This document shows positions 57,445 through 64,000 of a stretch of 64,000 bases of DNA, piece after piece (the stretch's first letter is position 1; every line of letters begins with the position of its first letter). The stretch covers positions 3,956,001 to 4,020,000 of the forward strand of contig NZ_CP045295.1 in the NCBI RefSeq assembly GCF_009363095.1, given 5' to 3'. The stretch comes from Paenibacillus cellulositrophicus (lineage in GTDB: Bacteria; Bacillota; Bacilli; Paenibacillales; Paenibacillaceae). The position numbers and the translations under genes are program-made. The notes under the pieces were generated by a model that was given only the letters and a program-made list of their open reading frames with translations, made no database searches and was not told where the DNA came from.

Positions 57445-58642
57445 GTTTTGTTTCCCCTTTCTTAAAGCCGATGCCAAACCGGTAGTTTTTTTGCCAGTAC
57501 ACAGCGATACCAAAGCCGACCGCCAGCAGAGCCAGCGTCAGAATGATCGCACCGGCCGGACCCATTGCCGTAATAAGGTTGATCGGTTTGCCTGGCTTCA
57601 CGATGGCATTGAAAATGCCGAGGTGGTCCCAGGCGTATGCCAAAGCGGTGGCTCCCGCAATGTTGCCGATGAATACAGGCAGGAATACCACCTGGCCTTC
57701 CATCAGACGGTACATCATGCCGGTTTCGCAGCCGCCGGCCATGACGATGCCGATGCCGAACAGGATGCCGCCGATCAGCGTGCTCGGCGCGGCGATCTTC
57801 GTAATCGGATCCATTCCGTTTACCAGAATAATGATCAGCGTGGCGACGGAGCTGACGGCCATTCCGACGAAGATCGCCTTCGTCATGGCTGCCCGTCCGC
57901 TGATCCAGAGATCGCGGAATGCGGACGTAAAGCAAATCTGTCCCCGTTCAATCAGAATGCCGAAGGCGGCCCCGAACAAAGCGGCCGTGCCCAGCATCGT
58001 TTTGCCTGCCGCATAGAAATAGACGATCAGAGCCGCATACGCGAGCGCCAGAACGGCACCGACGTAGGGCTGGATCTTCTTGCGGGCCGCGGAAGGCGCG
58101 GCGGCATTACCCTTCAGAAGGGTGGGCTTCCCCTTCCACCAAGAGGTATTCACCAGCTTGGTCCCGAGGTATGTACCGATTGCGGTAGCCGCAATAAAAA
58201 TCCAGGAGTGAAGGGAAAACTGCGGCACACCCGTGAAAAATGCGGCCAGATTGCAGCCGAGGGCAAGCCGTGCCCCGAAGCCGGCGACAAAACCTCCGGC
58301 CAGCCCCTGAAGCAGCCGGCGTTTCTGCCGCGGCACCCTGATTTTGAAGCTGTTGCTGAGCAGAATCATGATCAGCGCGCCGATGAACATGCCCCACACG
58401 ATCCATCCGTCGGTCCGGGTGAACGTGGTTCCGTTCATGTGGATCAGCTGAAAGTAAGCCCAGTCCGAAATATCCACGCCGCACCATTCCAGAAGATGTC
58501 CGCCCAGACGGGTAAACTCCCCGGTAACGGCCCAGACCGTGCCGGTGATACCAAAATACACGGCGCTTAAAATACCGGCCAGCGCCATGGCCAAATAAGG
58601 GCTCCAGTAGCGGTTAAACACTTTGTCGTACACCTGCTTCAT
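57434..58642 (-). CDS. YeeE/YedE-family thiosulfate (sulfur) permease
   Basis: A 402-residue integral membrane protein with about 9-11 helices in two halves. The conserved Cys motifs of TsuA-like permeases occur: GCNLAAFF (near 130), RGQICFTSAFRD (near 220) and GGCETGMMYRL (near 300). They relay the thiosulfate sulfur through the membrane. The ATG 58642 is the likely start (weak GGACGAG); the frame continues to 58732 without a better site. Together with the TusA-like gene it forms a sulfur-uptake operon. Confidence 0.9.
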   Translation of the reverse strand: MKQVYDKVFNRYWSPYLAMALAGILSAVYFGITGTVWAVTGEFTRLGGHLLEWCGVDISDWAYFQLIHMNGTTFTRTDGWIVWGMFIGALIMILLSNSFKIRVPRQKRRLLQGLAGGFVAGFGARLALGCNLAAFFTGVPQFSLHSWIFIAATAIGTYLGTKLVNTSWWKGKPTLLKGNAAAPSAARKKIQPYVGAVLALAYAALIVYFYAAGKTMLGTAALFGAAFGILIERGQICFTSAFRDLWISGRAAMTKAIFVGMAVSSVATLIIILVNGMDPITKIAAPSTLIGGILFGIGIVMAGGCETGMMYRLMEGQVVFLPVFIGNIAGATALAYAWDHLGIFNAIVKPGKPINLITAMGPAGAIILTLALLAVGFGIAVYWQKNYRFGIGFKKGETKHVH

Positions 58643-58867
58643 TCTCGTCCAACATTTCCTTTCCGAACAGTCCCGATTTAGGGAACTGTTGAATTCATCA
58701 TTTGACTTCCCCAATGGTTTCCTTGATTCCATAGGGATGCCATTCTATTCTACAACAACGGGCAGAAATGAGAAGAGGGTTTTTCGCGCCGGGCGTTGCC
58801 CATGGAGATCGGAGGAAGTTGTGGTACAATGGCTCTAGTCAAACAAAGATTGGAGATGATTTCGCCC

Positions 58868-59146
58868 ATGAACAAGCCGCTCAAACAACAAGAGCTGATT
58901 TCATATATTGCCGAGGAAACCCAAGCAGACCGGGACAGCATTACGCTCGTCCTGAAGCATGAGGAAGCCTATATTAACAACGCCAAGGCTGATGTGAAAG
59001 GCGAGGTGGAGATCGACATGGACGATTTGGTCGATTATGTGCTGAGCCGCCGCGATATCAAGCTGGACGAGATGACCGTTGAAGCTATTCTGGAGGCGGA
59101 AATGGATTTCTTGATGGACCAGGGATTGGCCAGTTACGAGGACTAG
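58868..59146 (+). CDS. Hypothetical conserved acidic protein
   Basis: 92 residues, acidic (E/D-rich), predicted helical, no membrane segment. The pattern KQQELISYIAEET ... VLKHEEAYINNAK ... MDDLVDYVLSRRDIKLDEMTVEAIL suggests repeated helical units like those in chromatin- or adaptor-type small proteins; I do not recognise the family. A TACAAT -10 box (58825-58830) lies 38 bases upstream and TTGGAG precedes the ATG at long distance. ATG 58856 and 58829 are in-frame alternatives. Confidence 0.75.
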   Translation: MNKPLKQQELISYIAEETQADRDSITLVLKHEEAYINNAKADVKGEVEIDMDDLVDYVLSRRDIKLDEMTVEAILEAEMDFLMDQGLASYED

Positions 59147-59172
59147 GCAGCCGGACCATGCAGACAGACGGA

Positions 59173-59257
59173 AAAACCGCACCGAGCGTTTAAACTGCAT
59201 CCTCAGTGGTAGATTGATTCTCCACTGGAGGTGCAGTTTCGTTCGGGCGGTTTTTTT
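59173..59257. terminator. Large bidirectional terminator hairpin
   Basis: An 85-base, mostly paired structure: AAACCGC...GCGGTTT at the base and AAACTGCATCCTCAGTGG against CCACTGGAGGTGCAGTTT near the tip. T-runs follow on both strands. It ends the acidic-protein gene and the converging ger operon. Confidence 0.85.
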
Positions 59258-59303
59258 GATTCGTTCTCATAAATTCGATAAAAGCACTACGGAACCAGCC
59301 GCA

Positions 59304-60425
59304 TTAGTGCAGCATTTTACCGTAATCCCGGATTTTGACGTCGACGTGCACGCTGATATCCGCTTTGGAAAATACCTCTTCCCACTTCAGCTGCTTCCAT
59401 ACGCTGTGGGGAATCGAATTACGGACATACTGCCCGATACCCATCGGGTCGGATTTTTTCTCCTGCATGAGGTCGATCAGCTTCTGGCACTTCCGGTTAA
59501 TGGTTTTTTCCAGCTCCGCCTCCAGCTTTCGCTGATCGGTCCGCTTCTTCATGTCGAGCGCTCCGATATACTCCAGCAGCGAGCCCGACAGCCTGATACG
59601 GAGGGCGACCTGAATCGGCCTGCCCTCGCGGATGTCCCGGGTCGAGAGCACCTTGATCCTCCGCTTGCTGGAAAGGTACTCCAGCGTCGCCTGCTCTTCC
59701 GCGTTCCGATCCGTTTGAATGCCGACGTTTAAATCGCCGGCACGGACCCCGTGATGGAGCAGGGCGAAGAACATTCGGTCATTCGCATCGATTTTCCCGA
59801 CATACTGATCGTTTTTGAACAGGGCGATGCCGTCAACAGAAAGAGAATCCTTCTCTTCCTTTAAGATCGTGGCGACCGGGTCAATGCCGTCGTCATAGTA
59901 ATCTCTTGTGAATGTATATAAGGTGGTATCCGGAATTTCACCGGACTTAGCTTCGGTACGGATCAGCGTGTCGAGATATTCCCCGGCGGTCGGGCCTTGG
60001 GGATAGTCGTTCCGGATCAGGATGTGATGCGGGTCGGATTCCGCCACGATAATATGCAGGCGCGAGCCGATGGACGGGTCCCGGGTCAGTGTGTCCATAT
60101 TGCTCCAAACGCCTCTTCTTGCCAGCCTCTCGCCGAATACGACCTGTCGCAGCTGTCCGTTGACCAAGCGGCGGTTGTTCTGCCGGTCAAAGATCATTTT
60201 GGCCTTCTTTCCTGATTCCGCCATGGTGGTGTAGACAATCGCATCTTCATGGTTGGACTTCGGGATGCTGACGGTTACCCTTAATTTGGTGTTTTCTCCT
60301 TCCCCGGATAAGTCATAAGCAATCGTCCGGACGAAACCCGCCCTTTCGATAATATGCTGGTCGGTGCATCCCGTGAGCAGCATAACGGCAGTCAGCGTCA
60401 TCAGCAGGCGCTTGTTAATGCTCAT
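59304..60425 (-). CDS. GerC-type germinant receptor lipoprotein (Ger(x)C family)
   Basis: 373 residues. Lipoprotein signal peptide with lipobox LLTGC and acylated C20. The three-domain GerAC fold follows: RAGFVRTIAYDLSG, then the SLSVDGIALFKNDQYVGKID region (about 195-215, split) and a C-terminal helical domain. It is the third gene of the ger operon and its start overlaps the GerB-type gene by 11 bases. It acts in the spore inner membrane as the outward-facing subunit of the germinant receptor. Confidence 0.95.
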   Translation of the reverse strand: MSINKRLLMTLTAVMLLTGCTDQHIIERAGFVRTIAYDLSGEGENTKLRVTVSIPKSNHEDAIVYTTMAESGKKAKMIFDRQNNRRLVNGQLRQVVFGERLARRGVWSNMDTLTRDPSIGSRLHIIVAESDPHHILIRNDYPQGPTAGEYLDTLIRTEAKSGEIPDTTLYTFTRDYYDDGIDPVATILKEEKDSLSVDGIALFKNDQYVGKIDANDRMFFALLHHGVRAGDLNVGIQTDRNAEEQATLEYLSSKRRIKVLSTRDIREGRPIQVALRIRLSGSLLEYIGALDMKKRTDQRKLEAELEKTINRKCQKLIDLMQEKKSDPMGIGQYVRNSIPHSVWKQLKWEEVFSKADISVHVDVKIRDYGKMLH

Positions 60426-61512
60426 GGCTGTTCATCCTTTCCCGAAGCTTTTGAAACAGGAGCACCAGGATCAGCAGCATAGGCAGGATAAAGGCAATCC
60501 CGATCTCCGTGAAAAGTACACGCCGGAGCTGATATTCCGATTGGGACAAGTACTTGGAATAAAACCCGACGATAAATACCCCGAGCACGATCAAAAACTC
60601 GAGGCGTTTGGGGCGGGTCTTGGGAAAGATCCGCTTGACCATGGACAGGGACGCGAACGAAAACATCGTGGTCGATATCAGATTGCCGAATACGAAAATG
60701 ACAAACACCAGGTTTTCCACCCGGTTAATAAACGGCATCTCAATAAAATCCAGCATATCGATGATCGGGTACAGCAGGGACTGAAGCTGCTGGAAGCTGA
60801 AAAAGCCAAACGCCGTTAGCAGGACGATCACCTGAGCCAGTGCAGTCAGCAGATGACCGTACAGAACCCCCTTGAACAATTTGCTCTTTTTGTTGACATA
60901 AGGGAATAGAAAGATGCACAGCTCATAGCCAATAAAGGAGGTATACACCTCGGCCCAATTGTGAAGAACCTGCCCCCCGGCAGGATCCTCAAAAAAATAA
61001 GACGTGAGGCGGATCAGCTTCCACTCGCGCGCCTGGTAAGACGTCAGCAATAAGGTCCACCAAGTCATAAATGCAAACACCGTGGCTGCTTTGCTGATGT
61101 TGTAAACAGGTTTGATGAGCAGGAAATACACCATAATACAGAACAGCAAAAAGATAAACATTACATTGGATGTCTGGAACGAAATCATCTGGAAGATCAG
61201 AAAGAAGTTTTTTCCGACAAAGGAAGCGATCATGATATAAAAGACGGCCAATCCTGCATATACCGGGTAGAGAATCCATTTGGACAGGGATTTCTCCAGA
61301 ATGTCGAACATGGACCGTCCCTTCCCCATGCGATAGACGACCAAATACAGCAAAATATTGCCGGTGGATACCAAGGCAAGAAAGATGTATCCCACCCAGC
61401 CGTTGGTTCCCATGTTCTCCGCTACCAGCCGCGGCAGGGCGAACAGGACGATGTTGTTCTCGATCATATAGATCAAGGTCGCAATATGAAAAGCGCTTAA
61501 TTTTTCGTTCAC
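60415..61512 (-). CDS. GerB-type germinant receptor permease subunit (GerKB-like)
   Basis: A 365-residue APC-like membrane protein with ten helices. Typical features of the GerAB spore germination permease family are NNIVLFALPRLVAENMG (about 13-30) and the Pro/Gly breaks in helices 1 and 6. It binds germinants such as amino acids in characterised systems. It overlaps gerC and lies 15 bases behind gerA. Which germinant it recognises is unknown. Confidence 0.94.
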   Translation of the reverse strand: MNEKLSAFHIATLIYMIENNIVLFALPRLVAENMGTNGWVGYIFLALVSTGNILLYLVVYRMGKGRSMFDILEKSLSKWILYPVYAGLAVFYIMIASFVGKNFFLIFQMISFQTSNVMFIFLLFCIMVYFLLIKPVYNISKAATVFAFMTWWTLLLTSYQAREWKLIRLTSYFFEDPAGGQVLHNWAEVYTSFIGYELCIFLFPYVNKKSKLFKGVLYGHLLTALAQVIVLLTAFGFFSFQQLQSLLYPIIDMLDFIEMPFINRVENLVFVIFVFGNLISTTMFSFASLSMVKRIFPKTRPKRLEFLIVLGVFIVGFYSKYLSQSEYQLRRVLFTEIGIAFILPMLLILVLLFQKLRERMNSHEH

Positions 61513-61527
61513 AGTCCATCACCGCCG

Positions 61528-63012
61528 CTATTTCCGCATTTTGTTGATTTTTTTGTTGGGTGTTTTCACTATCGTCGGCCGACTGCGCAAAGCCCAAAAT
61601 GGCCCCCGGATATAAGTGTCCAGCATGTCCTTAAAGTTGATTGGGGCCAGGGGCGTGAGATAAGAAGTCCCCATGTTCGTGACTCCCGCCAAATGGATCA
61701 CGACCATGCCGATGGCCATTAGCAGACCAAGGTTCCCCAGAATACCGGCCATGATGATCAGCCCGAACCGGATGAGACGGATCGATGCACTCATGATGTA
61801 ACTCGGGATGACGAAGGAAGCGATCGCTGATGTCGCGACAGCAATGATCAGGATGTTGCTCGTAAACCCGGCCTGAACTGCAGCCTGACCGATGACAATA
61901 CCGCCGACGATGCCGATGGTCTGTCCGACCTTCGTCGGCAGCCGGGCGCCGGCTTCCCGCAGCAGTTCGATCGTCGTTTCCATAAGCAGCGCTTCGAGCA
62001 GCGGGGGAAACGGGACCTTGGCCCGGGACTCCGTCAAGTTGAGCAGCATCGTGTGCGGGATCATTTCATAATGGTAGGTTGTGACAGATACGTAGAAGGC
62101 GGTAAAGGAAATCGTAATCAGGAAGCCGATCAATCGCAAAAAGCGCAGTGCGGTGCCGATCAGCCATCGCTGGTAGTAGTCGTCCGGCGATGAGAAGAAA
62201 TCGAAGAAGGCGGTCGGGCAGGTAAAGCCCGACGGACTGCCATCCACAAATCCGGCGACCCGCCCGGCGACCAGCTTGGACACGATTGCATCCGGACGCT
62301 CGGTCGTCATAAATTGCGGAAAGATGGAGTTGGGATTCTCATCGATGAATTGAATCAGCATATTGGAATCGGTAACGGCGTTATATTCAATCCTTTGGAT
62401 CCGCCTGATCAGCTCGTCGACAATTTCCTGATTGGCTAGCCCTTCAATATAAGCGACGACGACGACGTTTTTGGCGACTTCCCCGACCTCCAGCTTAATG
62501 AACTTTAAATGGGAGCTCTTCACCCTTTGGCGCAGGACACCGAGGTTCTGGCTAATATTCTCTACGAAACCGTCATGGGGACCGGAGATGACCGTTTCGG
62601 TCTCGGACTGTTCGACGCTGCGGCCGACTGGTTTGGCGATATCGATTAAATAAGTACTCCCCCGGAAGAAAATGGCTGCTTTTCCGTTCAGAATGCCCTC
62701 GATGCATTCCTTGCTGTCCACAACGGCGACATACTGGGAGCGGCAAAGGACGGTCTTGGCTTCCTCCTCGTCAACATCGGTAAAAGGCCGGATGATTTCC
62801 TGGAAAAGCTGGTCGTTTCCGACGAGAAAGGCCAAATAAATGACATCCACATTGCACTGCGGGTAGGTGCGGTGAACGAAATCCATTGATTTCTCGAACT
62901 CCTGGATCGTGTGCGTGAGCGAAGGCGGCTCATTTTTTTCCGGCTCTTTGACCGTCGTCTTTTCTTCTTCCCCAGCCACAAAAAAATGCTTGATTTTTGC
63001 AAATATGTCCAT
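61528..63012 (-). CDS. GerA-type germinant receptor subunit (GerKA-like)
   Basis: 494 residues. A soluble N-terminal half (about 40-275, with YLIDIAKPVGRSVEQSETETVISGPHDGFVENI as the family hallmark in overlapping pieces) is followed by membrane helices (about 285-460) containing FPPLLEALLMETTIELLREAGARLP. The first 30 residues are charged. It oligomerises to the core of the receptor. First gene of the ger operon, ordered A-B-C. Confidence 0.95.
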   Translation of the reverse strand: MDIFAKIKHFFVAGEEEKTTVKEPEKNEPPSLTHTIQEFEKSMDFVHRTYPQCNVDVIYLAFLVGNDQLFQEIIRPFTDVDEEEAKTVLCRSQYVAVVDSKECIEGILNGKAAIFFRGSTYLIDIAKPVGRSVEQSETETVISGPHDGFVENISQNLGVLRQRVKSSHLKFIKLEVGEVAKNVVVVAYIEGLANQEIVDELIRRIQRIEYNAVTDSNMLIQFIDENPNSIFPQFMTTERPDAIVSKLVAGRVAGFVDGSPSGFTCPTAFFDFFSSPDDYYQRWLIGTALRFLRLIGFLITISFTAFYVSVTTYHYEMIPHTMLLNLTESRAKVPFPPLLEALLMETTIELLREAGARLPTKVGQTIGIVGGIVIGQAAVQAGFTSNILIIAVATSAIASFVIPSYIMSASIRLIRFGLIIMAGILGNLGLLMAIGMVVIHLAGVTNMGTSYLTPLAPINFKDMLDTYIRGPFWALRSRPTIVKTPNKKINKMRK

Positions 63013-63154
63013 AAATCACACCTCGTGGGTATTCTATCCAATTGCGATACAGTTATACGCGACCAGGTGCAGGCGGCAGAGGTTGCTGTTTGATCACAGG
63101 ACAGAGGGGTAGTGTATGAAGTAGGGGATAAACTTCAAAGGAGGCGGGCCGGGG

Positions 63155-63325
63155 ATGAAAGATTACCGGGAACTATATATTCGGGGGATATTGGATATAG
63201 CGGAGGAGCATGGGCTGGATTATACGAGGGAGAAGCTGGAACCCATGACTGAAGACGAACTGATCGCGCTCCGGGACCGGTTGAGAATGAAATACGAGAA
63301 TATCCATTTCAAGCGGTACTGTTGA
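63155..63325 (+). CDS. Hypothetical 56-residue protein
   Basis: ORF ATG 63155, preceded by AAAGGAGG 11-12 bases upstream. The peptide MKDYRELYIRGILDIAEEHG ... RLRMKYENIHFKRYC is charged, helical and without a membrane segment. No family is recognised. The good ribosome binding site supports a real gene. It lies 142 bases from the ger operon (divergent) and 122 bases before the ROK gene. Confidence 0.65.
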   Translation: MKDYRELYIRGILDIAEEHGLDYTREKLEPMTEDELIALRDRLRMKYENIHFKRYC

Positions 63326-63355
63326 TGGGGTGCAGGTACGATTGCAGAAGTGAAG

Positions 63356-63392
63356 TATTTCTCCTTTTATGAATTTATTTATGGAGAAAATA
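63356..63392. promoter_or_regulatory. Inverted repeat and -10 box upstream of the ROK gene
   Basis: TATTTCTCC (63356-63364) and GGAGAAAATA (63383-63392) form a dyad with an 18-base AT-rich centre. A perfect TATAAT follows at 63405-63410, 37 bases before the start codon. It may be an operator or leader hairpin. Confidence 0.45.
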
Positions 63393-63447
63393 TCTGGTTA
63401 TTGCTATAATGGAGGCATCTGAGCAGAACCGAAGGGGTGTGCGATAC

Positions 63448-64000
63448 ATGAAAGCAATTGGCCTGGATATTGGCGGAACTTCCATCAAGGGCATGGTGCT
63501 CGATAGGAACGGACAGGTGCTCGACCTCGGTAAAATCGCGACCGATGCGAAGCAGGGGAAAGACCGGATTATGGCCAACATGCATTCGCTTCTGCGTGAG
63601 CTGCTGGAAAGAAACGGGGATGTGACCGGCATCGGTATCGGCACCGCCGGCCGGGTCGATGTCCACACCGGAAGGATTGTGTATGCGACCGACAATTTGC
63701 CGGGCTGGCAGGGAACGGAGCTGAAGGCGATCCTGGAGCAGGCATACGGGCGGCCGGTCTTTGTCGATAACGACGCCAACACGGCCCTCGTCGGAGAGGC
63801 TTGGCTGGGAGCGGGCAAGGGGATTCCCGACGTGACCATGCTTACCTTGGGCACTGGCGTAGGCGGGGCGAACATGGTGGGCACGGAACTGTTCAGGGGG
63901 GCTGGCTGGAACGGCGGAGAATGGGGACATACCATTCTCATACCCGGGGGCCGGCCATGCAACTGCGGCCAGCGGGGCTGCGTGGAGCAATATCTGTCTG
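63448..64000 (+). CDS. ROK-family sugar kinase (glucokinase-like), C-terminus cut by window edge
   Basis: 184 codons visible, open at the window edge. The ATP-phosphate motif DIGGTSIKG is at 7-15, the sugar-binding DNDANTA near 109-115, LGTGVGGA near 132-139, the catalytic-His region GEWGH near 158-162, and the zinc motif CNCGQRGC follows, as in bacterial ROK glucokinases. GAAGGGG precedes the ATG. It phosphorylates glucose or a related hexose in glycolysis. Without an HTH domain at its N-terminus it is a kinase, not a NagC/XylR-type repressor. Confidence 0.93.
   Translation, partial: MKAIGLDIGGTSIKGMVLDRNGQVLDLGKIATDAKQGKDRIMANMHSLLRELLERNGDVTGIGIGTAGRVDVHTGRIVYATDNLPGWQGTELKAILEQAYGRPVFVDNDANTALVGEAWLGAGKGIPDVTMLTLGTGVGGANMVGTELFRGAGWNGGEWGHTILIPGGRPCNCGQRGCVEQYLS

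Noticed and set aside
1..64000. CRISPR arrays, tRNA/rRNA genes, insertion sequences, prophage or integrase genes
   Set aside because: No regularly spaced repeats, no transposase or integrase reading frames and no tRNA-like cloverleaf were seen on either strand.

Overview
The window looks like chromosomal DNA of a spore-forming, moderately GC-rich Bacillota, most likely Paenibacillus or a close relative. The evidence is a GerA/GerB/GerC germinant-receptor operon, two CotS-like coat kinases, an S-layer (SLH) protein, relatives of Bacillus subtilis KimA, YfmJ, YfmM, HxlA/HxlB, BdhA and YdaM, strong AAGGAGG-type ribosome binding sites with ATG, GTG and TTG starts, and compact intrinsic terminators. 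I saw no rRNA, tRNA, CRISPR array, insertion sequence or prophage. Most of the window reads as ordinary, tightly packed core and accessory metabolism.

Layout. 1-1.6 kb: SLH surface protein, running off the left edge. 1.9-5.4 kb: thioesterase, FabF-type ketosynthase and acyl-CoA ligase, a free-standing acyl-processing trio. 5.7-17.2 kb: transport region with a PTS EIIC-like permease carrying an unusual N-terminal domain, a LysR regulator, an M20 amidohydrolase with a YfcC carrier, an EamA exporter, an aldo/keto reductase, an IT-like permease and a KimA-type potassium importer. 17.4-20.3 kb: an ABC-F ATPase and a FusB-type EF-G-binding protein transcribed divergently from a 700-bp regulatory island. 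20.4-31.8 kb: small regulators and enzymes (HxlR with flavodoxin-fold oxidoreductase, AraC, winged-helix protein, P-loop kinase, MerR, two tandem imine-reductase-like genes, TetR, SRPBCC), then AlkC and Ada convergent. 32.1-38.2 kb: an RlmN-family methyltransferase, DUF423, a repeat-containing small protein, and a MoxR-DUF58-DUF4129 operon. 38.3-40.0 kb: formaldehyde-fixing RuMP genes hxlA-hxlB with hxlR. 40.2-43.0 kb: a probable exopolysaccharide operon (degenerate GGDEF membrane protein, 47-residue membrane peptide, family-2 glycosyltransferase). 43.3-55.9 kb: AraC, BdhA/LysR, an alkyltransferase-like protein, two CotS kinases, MerR with MFS exporter, NDH-2-like oxidoreductase with an ECF41 sigma factor, acyltransferase, VanY-like carboxypeptidase, ArsR. 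56-58.6 kb: YfmJ-like reductase and a YeeE/YeeD thiosulfate-uptake pair. 59.3-64 kb: ger operon, two small proteins and a ROK kinase cut by the right edge.

The most striking regulatory structure is 18907-19606. Both diverging genes encode ribosome or translation-factor protection-type proteins. Each has a consensus-like sigma-A promoter, a long leader, a short upstream ORF with a ribosome binding site, and alternative RNA hairpins; the fusB-type leader ends in an intrinsic terminator 22 nt before the start codon. This is the architecture of antibiotic-induced attenuation. A third protein that acts on the ribosome, an RlmN/Cfr-family methyltransferase, lies 12 kb away. Other well-supported regulatory finds are an ECF41-type promoter in front of the oxidoreductase/ECF41 operon, a MerR-type 20-bp-spacer promoter in front of merR-MFS, and a perfect 8-bp-arm palindrome over the predicted start of the tetR transcript.

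The start codons given here often lie downstream of the longest possible ORF start, because a ribosome binding site decides for the inner codon; this is stated entry by entry. All family assignments come from reading the sequence, without database searches.
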